Below, piece by piece: positions 46,190-56,819 of a stretch of 64,000 bases of DNA. The DNA lies in NCBI RefSeq assembly GCF_032884065.1, contig NC_088865.1, forward strand, positions 43,967,152 to 44,031,151, given 5' to 3'. Each line of letters begins with the position of its first letter. Positions within the stretch are counted from its first letter, which is position 1. The DNA comes from Artemia franciscana (taxonomy: Eukaryota; Arthropoda; Branchiopoda; Anostraca; Artemiidae). The translations under genes and the position numbers were made by a program. The notes beneath the pieces are model-generated. The model did not search any database. It saw nothing but the letters and a program-made list of their open reading frames with translations, and was not told where the DNA came from.

Positions 46190-47505
46190 GGCTACTGAGT
46201 TAAAGCTTTCAATTTATGTTTAAAGATGTTGAAGACAGATTCGACGGCAACCAGCACCCAATCATTGCCCTTTTATGTGCCCCTCTGATCAACATGTTCA
46301 AAGAGCCTCCCGGTCAACCACCCCTCCCATTACTCCTCTTTAGGTGCCCCTTCTGTCCAAACTAGTCAAAACATCTAATAGCTATGCCTTCAGGGATGTC
46401 CCGCCCCCTACAGTCCTAGGACGGGGATTGTCAATTATGCAATATCCTCCTTGTTTTCATGCAGAATTTATATGGAACTATTAAATATGTTGAGGGGTAT
46501 TTCAAACTAAAGCAAAGGCACTATGTACATCCAGTTTATCACGAAGGATATTCTAAGGGCTGATGGTATTAAATTGTAATTTTCAGAATATATTGATTGG
46601 GATGTTTTAAAGTGGTTGGAGGGATTCCCCTTTACATGTCCTTTTTAGAAGATGTTCCTCCAAAAACATTTGATCAAAATTTTGAAATAGCTATCTTGTC
46701 AAAAATCCTCTAAAAGTCAAATACCTATGCCTATGGGGATGTCATAACCCCCACAACTTTTGATATGGCTGTCGAACATAATCGATACACACTATGTGCA
46801 TGCTGGTTGTCAAAAGACTGTATCAGTAATATCTAAGGGATGAGGGTGGAAATTGAAATTTTCAGGTTATAATCAGGTTATAATGATGAGTGAAAGCGGG
46901 GCGACCAGCTCCCTACCCTTTTTAGATACCCCCTCCCCTCAGCACTGAGCGTTCTGAAAAAGTGATTTATTTTAAAATAGTCCAAAGATCTATTAAGTAC
47001 GACTCCGGGGATGGATTGACTCCCACAACCCCTAGGGCAAGGATCGTAAATTATGCAATTTGCCCTTTTTTACATACAGGATTTGTCATTAAGAAAAGGG
47101 AGAATGTTTGATTCTTGGCGTGTTCGATAAAGCTAAGGATATTAACGTGAAACTTTTGCTAATGTTGAGGAGCATACTAAATTAAATCAAAAGATGCTAT
47201 GTGGATTCATTTCATCAAAAAAGCGTATCTGCAATATATCCAGAATGGATGAGCATATTAAATTTGAACTTACAGAACATGGTGAGGGGTAAGTTGAAAG
47301 TGATTGGAGGGATACCAGCTCCTCTTCCGATCTCCTTTTACCTGATCTGCTCCCAAAGATCTCTCACCAAAATTTTGGAAAAGCCATCGTGTTTAAAATA
47401 GTGGAAAAATGAACTAATTATGACTCAGGGGATGAGATAGCCCCCAAGAACCCCAGGTTAACAGTTTTAAGCTATATAAGTAGCTTACTGTTTATATGAA
47501 AGGCT
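46190..47505 (+). repeat. Composite tandem array: module B alternating with family-A-like core
   Basis: Three to four units of about 350-450 bp, each with 'caatatctaagaaacgg', 'gttaaagctttcaattta', 'gattggagggataccagc', 'gatcaaaattttgaaatagc', 'atgcctatggggatgtca' and 'tatgtgcatgctggttgtc'. This shows the two modules as one higher-order unit. Confidence 0.7.
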
Positions 47506-48469
47506 GGTTATCAAACAGTTCGTGGTAACGAACTGTAGTAAGGAGCGACCCGGCTCAATAGTAACCAAAACTCTAAAAATTTGAATTTTGATATCAATAG
47601 CTACATCAAAAAGAATCGCATTTTAATGCTGATTTTAAATATATAAGTTTCATCAAGTTTAGTCGTACCCATCAAAAGTTACGAGCCTGAGAAAATTTGC
47701 CTTATTTAAGAAAATAGGGAGAAACACCCCCTAAAAGTCGTAGGATCTTAACGAAAATGACACCATCAGATTCAGGATATCAGAAAACCCTACTATAGAA
47801 GTTTCAAGCTCCTATCTACAAAAATGGGGAATTTTGTATTTTTTGCCAGAAGACAAATCACGGGTGCGTGTTTATTTGTTTGTTTGTTTGTTTTTTTTTT
47901 TTTTTTTTTTTTTTTCCAGGGGTCATCGTATCGACCAAGTGGTCCTAGAATGTCGCAAGAGGGCTCATTCTAACGGAAATGAAAAGTTCTAGTGCCCTTT
48001 TTAAGTGACCAAAAAATTGGAGGGCATCTAGGCCCCCTCCCACGCTCATTTTTTTTCCAAAGTCAACGGATCAAATTTTTGAGATAGCCATTTTGTTCAA
48101 CATAGTCGAAAACCATAATAACTATGTCTTTGGGGATGACTTACTCCCCCACAATCCCTGGGGGAGGGGCTGCAAGTTACAAACTTTGACCAGTGTTTAC
48201 ATATAGTAATGGTTATTGGGAAGTGTACAGACGTTTTCAGGGGGATTTTATTTTGTTTGGGGGTGGGGCTGAGGTGAGGGGGCTTTGTTGGAGGATCTTT
48301 CCTTGGAGGAATCTGTCATGGGGGAAGAAAAATTCAATGAAAAGGGCGCAGGGTTCTCTAGCATTTCTATAAGAAAACAATGAAAAATAAACATGAAAAC
48401 GTTTTTTCAAATGAAAGGAAGAAGTAGCATTGAAACTTAAAACGAACAGACATAATTACGCATATGAGG

Positions 48470-48550
48470 GGTTCTAAAAATACTTTAGCATAAAGAGCGA
48501 GGTATTTAGGAGGAGATAAATACCTTGCTCTTTATGCTAAAGTATTTTCA
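48470..48550. repeat. Internal hairpin of family A copy
   Basis: 'actttagcataaagagcgag' is mirrored by 'ttgctctttatgctaaagt', giving a ~32-bp stem and 8-nt loop. Counterparts lie at 24292-24375 and 50738-50815. Confidence 0.9.
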
Positions 48551-48957
48551 ACTATTATTCTACGGCCTTTCTGATTCAGGGGTCATTCTTAAAGAATTGG
48601 GACAAAACTTACGATTTAGTGTAAAGAGCGAGGTATTAACGAGGGTACAAACCCCCTCGTATACATAATAAAAATATAAGGTTATGAAAGTTTGTTACGT
48701 AAGTTAATTCTTAAGTTACGTGTATTTTTTACTAATAAAAAACGTTCATTAAAAATTAAAAGTTCTAGTTGCCTTTTTAAGTAACCGAAAAATTGGAGGG
48801 CAAATAGGCCTCCTTTTCCACCCCTTATTTCTCAAAATCATCTGATCAAAACTAAGAGAAAGCAATTTAGCCAAAAAAGAATTAATATACAAGTTTCATT
48901 TTAATAATTTATGTGCGGAGAGCCAAAACCAAACATGCATTAATTCAAAAACGTTCA

Positions 48958-49252
48958 GAAATTAAATAAAAAAAAACTAATTTTTTTAGCTGAAAGTAAG
49001 GAGCGACATTAAAACTTAAAACGAACAGAAATTACTCCGTATATGAAATGGGTTGTCCCCTCCGCAATCCCTCGCTCTTTACGCTGAAGTTTGACTCTTT
49101 GCCACAATTATACTTTTTAAAACAATTAAAAGCTTAAGCGTAAAGAGCGAGGGATTGCGGAGGGGACAACTCATTTCATATACGGAGTAATTTCTGTTCG
49201 TTTTAAGTTTTAATGTCGCTCCTTACTTTCAGCTAAAAAATTAGTTTTTTTT
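48958..49252. repeat. Terminal ~295-bp palindrome of family A copy
   Basis: 'ctaatttttttagctgaaag' is mirrored by 'ctttcagctaaaaaattag'; arms of ~120 bp flank a centre with 'aattatactttttaaaac'. Confidence 0.9.
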
Positions 49253-49255
49253 TAT

Positions 49256-50044
49256 TGAATTAGGAAAAGAGGCCATGATTGATCCTAACTCTTCAAAAGT
49301 CTCTTTTAATATTCATATCGAGGACTTTTCGTTTTAGACCAGTTAGACCAAAGTAGACTGATCAATGTTACTGGGAAGTAGGTGTACATTTTTCAGGTGG
49401 GAGGGGGTAAAATCAAGGGATATTTTACACTGGGAGAATTTGCGTCTTATGTCTTACTTTTTCTTTGCGCGTCTGTCAATTTTACGCGTCTTTTAAGACG
49501 CGTAAAAAGGGTTTTAAGGTAAAACTTCTTGAAAATACTTAGGGGGATATCAAGGGAAATCAAAATGCCTTATAAGCAGAAGGGTTTTCAAAATGGCTCA
49601 ACAATAACACCTAAGTTCCAGCTATGGGTGTTAGCCAGCATTTATCCCAGTGTAAGATTGCACTTATTTGTTTTTTTTGGTCTGTTCTTCTTTGTTCTGG
49701 TTTTGTTTGTATTTGTTAGAAGTTATTCGATTATTTTTTCCTTATATTTGTTTATTACTCCATCAGTGCTGTATTTTAAAATTTCTGATTGGCAATAAAT
49801 TTACTCAATTAATTAAGTTTAATATTTAAGTGCATGTTAAGAGCAGGGCCTTATGCAACTTTTTTTTGGGGGGGTGTTACACAAATAAAACTTTAAAACA
49901 GGCATAAACAATTCGTTTAAATGTATTTTTTGTATTCCTAAGAGTCAGACAAAGAATCGGAGGGGGAAGGGAGACTTTTATTTTAGAGATATATTTAATA
50001 AATTTTATAATTAATTTTTTTATCCCCTTAATTAATAAAAAATT
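49256..50044. other. Spacer between inverted family A copies
   Basis: Contains a T/G-rich frame (49529-49798) with a hydrophobic phenylalanine-rich stretch but no recognised domain, and a piece of the GTATCCAG-type element ('agtcagacaaagaatcggag', about 49850-49980). Confidence 0.4.
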
Positions 50045-51740
50045 ATTAATTTTTTATTTAGCGACATTAAAAATTAAAACGAACAGAAATTACTCCGTAT
50101 ATGAAATGGGTTGTCCCCTCCGCAATTCCTCGCTCTTCACGCTAAAGCTTTTAATTGTTTTAAAAAGTAGAATTTTGGCAAAGAGTAAACTTTAGCGTAA
50201 AAAGCGAGGGATTGCGGAGGGGACAAACCATTTCATATACGGAGTAATTTCTGTTCGTTTTAAGTTTTAATGTCGCTCCTTACTTTCAGCTAAAAAAATT
50301 AGTTTTTTTTATTTAATTTCTGAACGTTTTTGAATTAATGCATGTTTGGTTTTGGCTCTCCGCACATAAATTATCAAAATGAAATTTGTATATTAATTCT
50401 TTTTTTGGCTAAATGGCTTTCTCTTAGTTTTGATCAGACGATATTGAGAAATAAGAGGTGGAGAAGGAGGCCTAGTTGCCCTCCAATTTTTCGGTTACTT
50501 AAAAAGGCAACTAGAACTTTTAATTTTTAACGAACGTTTTTATTAGTAAAAAATACACGTAACTTAAGAATTCACTTACGTAACAAATTTTCATAGTCTT
50601 ATATTTTTATTATGTATACGAGCGGGTTTGTACCCTCGTTAATACCTCGCTCTTTACACTCAATCGTAAGTTTTGTCCCAAGTCTTTAAGACTGACCGCT
50701 GAATCAGAAAGGCCGTAGAATAAATAGTTGAAATTACTAAAAATACTTTAGCATAGAGAGCGAGGTATTTATCTCCTCCTAAATACCTCGCTCTTTATGC
50801 TAAAGTATTTTTAGAACCCCTCATATGCGTAATAATCTCTGTTCGTTTTAAGTTTCAACGCTACTCCTTCCTTTCATTTGAAAAAACGTTTTCATGTTTA
50901 TTTTTCATTGTTTTCTTATAGTAATGCTAGAAAATCCTACGCCCTTTTCATTGAATTTTTCTTCTCCCATGACCGATTCCTCCAAGGAAAGATCCTCCAA
51001 CATAGCCTCCCACCGCCAAACAAAATAAAATCCCCCTGAAAACGTCTCTACACTTCCCAATAACCATTACTATATGTAAACACTGGTCAAAGTTTGTAAC
51101 TTGCAGCCCCTCCCCCAGGGATTGTGGGGGAGTAAGTAATCCCAAAAGGCATAGTTATTATGGTTTTCGACTATGCCGAACAAAATGAATGTCTCAAAAT
51201 TTTGATCCGTTGACTTTGGAAAAAAATGAGCGTGGGAGGGGGCCTAGATGCCCTCCAATTTTTTTGGTCACTTAAAAAGGGCACTAGAACTTTTCATTCC
51301 CGTTAGAATGAGTCCTCTTGCGACATTCTAGGACTACTTGGTCGATACGATGACCCCTGCAAAAAACAAACAAACAAATAAACACGCACCCGTGATTTGT
51401 CTTCTGGCAAAAAATACAATATTCCACATTTTTGTAGATAGGAGCCTGAAACTTCAACAGTAGAGTTCTCTGATACGCTGAATTTGATGGTGTCATTTTC
51501 GTTAAGATTGTACGACTTTTAGGGGGTGTTTCCCCCTATTTCCTTAAATAATGCAAATTTTCTCAGGCTCGTAACTTTTGATGGGTAAGACTAAACTTAA
51601 TGAGACTCATATATTTAAAATCAGAATTAAAATGCGATTCTTTTGATGTAGCTATTGATATCAAAATTCAATTTTTAGAGTTTTGGTTACTATTGAGCCG
51701 GGTCGCTCCTTACTACAGTTCGTTACCACGAACTGTTTGA
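50045..51740 (-). mobile_element. Foldback family A, near full-length copy (minus orientation)
   Basis: Hairpin end at 51740, palindrome at 50061-50325 with its outermost arm slightly truncated, internal hairpin at 50738-50815. By eye it is very similar over its length to the plus-oriented copy at 47511-49255, with which it forms an inverted pair. Confidence 0.87.
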
Positions 51741-51840
51741 TAACTACCTGTAACTAAGTTATAAATTAGGTTCAAGAAAATCCTGTCATTGAATCTAAAT
51801 CATTTTACGAAAAAAGAAAGGAAAAAATACAAGAAGATAC

Positions 51841-52133
51841 CTGAAAAGAAGCAGTAACAGCTAGAACCATTTGATAAGCTATGGTCCATGTGCTTGGTCC
51901 AGTGCTATTGTTCTTTGGTGACAGAAGATCATCAGTATCCGTAGCATCTTCGTGATGAAACGGGACAAGCATATAATGAAGACCAAGAAGGGGTATTAAT
52001 ATGAAAGTTGCTCGAACAGCTTTTTTATAGCCACAAGGACATTTCGGCTCCTTGAGTTGGATACGATGTCTCTTTGATTGGTGCATACTTTGGGGACTTT
52101 TGGTAGAATTATTTGCCGCTGTGCAATGACCAC
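51841..52133 (-). CDS. Class B GPCR, exon for ICL3, TM6, ECL3 and start of TM7
   Basis: The frame reads a hydrophilic, Cys- and Lys-containing loop (KEPKCPCGYKK), then AVRATFILIPLLGLHYMLVP, the TM6 signature of secretin-family receptors (kAvrAtl.L.PLLGl.y.l.pf). An acidic extracellular loop 3 with an N-glycosylation sequon (NNST) follows, then WTIAYQMVLAVTASFQ, the start of TM7. The donor is CAG|GTATCT (51835-51840). The frame is open upstream to about 52215; likely acceptors are GAAG|G (exon from 52133) or CACAG|C (exon from 52118), so the 5' boundary is approximate. It joins in frame to 29554-29595. The PLLGLHY...PF wording resembles arthropod PDF/DH31-type receptors, but the subtype cannot be fixed without TM1-5. 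Expected role: neuropeptide-activated, Gs-coupled signalling at the plasma membrane (family knowledge). Confidence 0.88.
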
Positions 52134-52199
52134 CTTCAAAAGATGAATGCATTATTTGGAGTTCGAAAAATAGTTGGTGCAATTTTTTGTAACGAAAAA

Positions 52200-53905
52200 A
52201 TTGTCATCTTTCAATGTTACCACCCTAGTTAAGCGAAATTTGAGATTTGACAGTCAACGTACTAGAAATGACTTGGTAAGTAACGACGTGTCTCCCATGT
52301 ATTATTAATTTGATTTTTTCAACATCTGATATTTTGTTTGGCTCATTATATTAGAAACTGATAGTCTTAATGTTGTTTGCGAGGGCCAAAAATATTTGGA
52401 AGCAATCTCCATGTCTTTTTCTCCAGGTTAACCAAATGGCATAGGATGAAAATTTCCAAATGAAAATTTCATTTCCAAACGGTTCAAAAGTCTGATTATT
52501 TATTTTACATGGATAAAATGACCTACACAGCCCTACAGACAATGGTTCTAAATTTTTCAAGTAGCCTATTGTTGACAGATAGGTTTTATAATAGAAAAAG
52601 CAATCCCGTAGGATCATGGCTTTCATATCGAATTTAACCCTTCAAGGGGGGCCTTAAATTTTATTTTCGAGGTACGCCTGCGGGCGAAAAATGGGCAAAA
52701 TGTAGTTTTTCTCCAAAATACTAAGTAATAAACTTTACCAAAACAATCCCAAAAGATTGTAATTGTTTGAAGTGGACGTTGAGAGCAGATGAATTCCTTA
52801 ATGATTAAATGAATTAATGACTTTCATCTACCTACCCTCCCCTCCCCCTAAAAGAAAAAGATTAAGTGGGCTCTTCGAATCAAATCAAAGGTAGCCAAAG
52901 GTAGAACCAAAGGTAGGATATTGGGAGTGGGCTCTCTCAGACAGAAATTGCGAGTTCTGGTTCCCTTCTTTCGAGTTGAAAGCAATTAGAGGATATCAAT
53001 GCTCCTTCCTTTCTCCTTAGGCATGATCGTGGCAAAACGTCATTTGGGGTTGAAAGTCAAATAGTAATTAAGGATTAAAATACCTATAACTATGTTTCCA
53101 AGGCAAACTCCCTGAAAGACCATAAATATCGGGCTAAAAGAGAACAGAGATTACTTAATGAAGTTTTTCTTTACAAATTAAAGCAATGGTCAAACGAAAA
53201 TAAGTTTTCGTGAATAAGAGGGGGGCTGCTGCCTCCCTTAGCCCTAACTGTTCATGCTAAAAGTTTTCTGCTTCACCAATGCTTCAAGACAGTATACTCT
53301 AATGTAAAAGCTCTAATGCGTAATGTAATGTGTTAAAGCGTATTAAAATATGGGTATACTTTGTTAAACGTGTTATGTGTGTTAAAATGTGTTATAACAC
53401 ATGTTCTAGTATGTTAAAATGTGTTTTTATGTTCACTATGTCTCAAGAATGGAAGGGGTTATTAATTTCCATCAAATTTATACTGAATCCATTCGTATTA
53501 TCAAATTTTTCGGTTAAAACGTAGTGAAATACAATAAATAAACACTTGCAACCGAATCGTACCAACAGTGTAGAATATTGGAAGAGGGATCTCCCAGACC
53601 GAAATTGAGAGTTCTGGTTCCCTTCTTTCGAATTGAAATACAAGAAATAAACCTTACAATCGTCAAACGTCTATAATTTTTGTACCCCAAGGACTTTCAG
53701 TTAACATTAGTTAAAGTTAATCGCAAAGATGAGGGGGCGGGGCTAAGCAGCAACCTCCTTTGTATGCTTGATAATATTGTCTCATTTTTAGTTTTAATGC
53801 TACTCTTTCCTTTCTTTTCCAACAAAATGTTTTTATTTTATTTGCGTGCAAAGCCTATATAGCCAAGTAAGAAAAAAAAAGTTCAACCAGTCATTACATT
53901 TAGAT
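52200..53905. other. Unassigned sequence upstream of the TM6 exon
   Basis: Earlier receptor exons (TM1-TM5) would be expected at higher coordinates, but none was recognised here. A 'tgttaaaatgtgtt' short repeat lies at 53320-53430. 'ggctgctgcctcccttagccc' (53225) loosely resembles family A ends. Confidence 0.35.
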
Positions 53906-53908
53906 AAA

Positions 53909-55319
53909 CTAAGTTTTTGAAATGACAGTAAGAAGTGATATTACAAATTAAGACTAACAGAAATATTCTTTTCTTTGGGGGGGATGGACCTTCCTTAATT
54001 GGTAGATAAATAATTTCTTAGACCACACTGCTTTTCCATTTACGAAAAAAAAATAATTGAAGAAAAAAGAGCGGGGGAGGAAGCCTAGTTGCCCTCCAAT
54101 TTTTTGGTTAATAAAAAAGGCAACTAGAACTTTTAATTTTTTATGAATCTTTTTATTAGTAAAAGATATACGTAACTTATAAACTAGATTAAGTAAAGAA
54201 TTTTTTATTCTCATGTTTGTATTACACATATGAGAGGGTTCGCCCCCTCGTCAGTACCTCTCTCTTTACACTAAATCTTAAATTTTGGCCCAATTCATTA
54301 AGAATGACCCCTGAATCACAAAAGCCGTAGAATAAATAGTTGAAATTACTATAAATACTTTAGCGTAAAGAGCGAGGTATTAGGAGGAGGTGAGCCCCTC
54401 TTATGGGTAATAATTTCTGTTCGTTTTAAATTTTAATGCTGCTCCTTACTTTCAGCTGAAAAAACTTTTTCATATTTATTTTTTAATTTTTTTTTTAAAT
54501 AATGCTAGTAAATCCTGCGCTCCCTTCATGGAAATTTTCTTCCTCCATGACAAATTCTCGATGGAAAGTTCCCCCAGAATATCCCCCTCTTTTCAACCCC
54601 TCCCCCAACCAAAAAATCCTCCTGAAAACACCTGTAAACTTCCCAATAACCATTACTATATGTAAGCACTGGTCAAGGTTTGTAACTTGTAGCCCCTCCC
54701 ACGGGGACTGTGGGGGAGTAAGTCGTCCCCAAAGACATAGTTATAAGGTTTTTCGACTACGCTGAATAAAATGGATATCTCAGAATTTTGATCCGTTGAC
54801 CTTGGGAAAATAATTAGCGTGGGAGGGGGCCTAGGTGCCCTCCAATTTTTTGGTCACTTAAAAAGGGCACTTGAACTTTTCATTTCCATTAGAATGAGCC
54901 CTCTCGCAAAATTCTAGGACAACTGGGTCGATACGATCACCCCAGGGAAAAAGAAAAAAAAAAAAAAAAAACAAACAAATAAACACGCATCCGTGATCTG
55001 CCTTCTGGCAAAAAATGCAAAATTCCACATTTTTGTAGATAGGAGCTCAAAATTTCTACAGTAGGGTTCTCTGATACGCTGAATTTGATGGTGTGATCTT
55101 CGTTAAGATTCTATGACTTTTAGGGGGTGTTTCCCCCTATTTTCTAAAATAACGCAAATTTTCTCAGGCTCGTAACTTTTGGTGCGTAAGACTAAACTTG
55201 ATGAAACTTATATATTTAAAATCAGCATTAAAATGCAATTCTTTTGATGTAGCTATTGGTATCAAAATCTATTGAGCCGGGTCGCTCCTTACTACAGTTC
55301 GTTACCACAAACTGTTTGA
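53909..55319 (-). mobile_element. Foldback family A, copy with reduced palindrome
   Basis: Hairpin end at 55319. The core 'ccctccaattttttggtcac', 'gattttgatccgttgacc'-type and 'cagcccctcccacgggg'-type segments are present. The distal end keeps a single arm ('gacagtaagaagtgatatta') instead of the full palindrome. Confidence 0.8.
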
Positions 55320-55339
55320 CAAGTTACAAAAAAACAAAT

Positions 55340-56225
55340 CGACACTATCATAGGAATGCTAATTATATCAAGTTGAGTAGTTATACTACTGCTGTGACTA
55401 CTATCATAGCTGTGCCTAAGGGTATGAATGTGAATTTTTCAGAGAATATTTCTGAAAATTTCCGTTGTACGGATGACAACCTGCCATCCGTATGCAGGTT
55501 GTCACAAGGGCATATCTGCAATATCTGAGGAACAGTTTGTTATGTGAACTTAAAACTTACAACTCTTGTTATGGGGGATGTTGAACTAACCAAAAGACAA
55601 TATTTGCACCATACTGCGCTTCTACAGTATATGCTTCTACTCCTGCAACTATTATTAATATTGCTACTACTACTACAGATATTAAAGCTAAGACTACTAC
55701 TACTAACTCTACTCTTACTGCTACTGCTATAACTACTGGTGGTACTGAAAAAATTTGAAACACACCATGCCCAAATAGGTTGTCATGAGGACGTATCAGT
55801 AATGCTTCAGGACCGGTTTATGGTGTTAAGTTAAAAATTTCATCGTGCATTGAAGGTTATGTTGAAAAAAAGGTACTATGTGCATACAACTACTAATGAG
55901 CTAATTTGGTTGGAAATTCAAAGTTCTAGTACCCTTTTTATGAGTCAGAATTGATTGGAGGACAATCAGCCATCCTCTTTAGCTCATGATTTTCAAAACA
56001 CTTCCAATCAAAATTTAAGATAGCTATTTCTTTCAGCATAGCTGAACGGTCTTTTAACTTTATCTCTAGGGCAATTGCATAGGTCCACCCCCACAGTTAT
56101 GCATTTTGCCCATCATATTCAAAAACTAAATGTTGCCTTAACATTAAATCAAAATGCACTGTGTTAATGATAATTGCAATAAGGCATCTCAGCAGTATCC
56201 GAAGAAAGACTGGGGGTATTACGTT
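55340..56225 (+). repeat. Module B array with an interposed core module
   Basis: Microsatellite-bearing units at 55370-55450 and 55600-55745 ('actactactacagatattaa'), sister units with 'caggttgtcacaagggcata', and a family-A-like core at 55900-56110 ('gagctaatttggttggaaat', 'aagatagctatttctttcag'). The two opposite frames at 55544-55763 are translations of the (CTA/CTG)n tract. Confidence 0.7.
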
Positions 56226-56229
56226 CAAA

Positions 56230-56790
56230 CACTCGGGGCTACTTCTATTACTGCTTCTGTTCTTAAAATTTAACCAAATCAAAAGAGTGTAAGTGTATCC
56301 AAGCTGTCAACGAGTATTGATAGATTATTTTGCAAATGGTACCAAGTTTTCTTTTTCAGGTGAACTAGAGGAGGTGTGAAACTAAATTAAATACTACTAT
56401 TTGTGTCCAGGTTATTAAAAGAGTGTGTATTGTTAAAAATCGTTGAAAAATTTTCTCCAGCATACAAATAGCAGGCTAAATTATAAATTGTTAAACAAAA
56501 ACCGAAAAGATAAATTTTTCTACGAAATAAGTTTTTCAAAGAAAATTAAGGAGCTGCATTAAACCATAAAAATATAATCAAATAATCTACCAAGCTTAAA
56601 ACTACCGCAAATCAGCATCGATAAATAAATAAAATAAAAAACGAACAGAAATTACAATAAATAACAGACTCAAACTCAAAAAGGACCAGAAATTAACACG
56701 AGTAGGGCTCAAAACCATTATACCTTCCCAAGGCCAGAACATAATTTACACTTTACTGAAAAATTGAATATTTTTTTGAGCTTGTAGTTT
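56230..56790 (+). repeat. Repeat R2, left arm of the inverted repeat around a LINE
   Basis: From about 56520, 'aagtttttcaaagaaaatta', 'gcatcgataaataaataaaa', 'acgaacagaaattacaataa' and 'gagtagggctcaaaac' are mirrored at 59390-59660. The outer part also matches the solo copy at 40195-40815. Confidence 0.85.
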
Positions 56791-56819
56791 TTCAAACGTA
56801 GTTATAATTAATTGTTATT

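Larger units (their letters stand above)
47511..49255 (+). mobile_element. Foldback family A, full-length copy (plus orientation)
   Basis: This is the best reference copy. Left end TCAAACAGTTCGTGGTAACG with hairpin CAGTTCGT-ggta-ACGAACTG (47515-47534), then AGTAAGGAGCGACCCGGCTC. Core at 47930-48260. Internal hairpin at 48470-48550, with 32-bp arms around 'ggaggaga'. Right palindrome at 48958-49252, ending 'gtcgctccttactttcagc'. No open frame for a transposase, so presumably mobilised in trans. Confidence 0.88.
29596..51840 (-). other. 22-kb repeat-filled receptor intron
   Basis: This spans from donor CAG|GTATCT (51835-51840) to the acceptor before 29595. It holds a complete hAT insertion, a further hAT relic, module B arrays and at least six family A copies. 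No exon that would extend the receptor was recognised inside it, and direct joining of its borders restores the conserved SFQG. Confidence 0.75.

Noticed and set aside
49529-49798. 89-codon frame with a strong hydrophobic segment
   Set aside because: The hydrophobicity comes from T-rich DNA; no homology was recognised, and it lies between two foldback elements.
55544-55763. Leucine-rich and valine-rich frames on opposite strands
   Set aside because: Both are readings of a (CTA/CTG)n microsatellite in module B.
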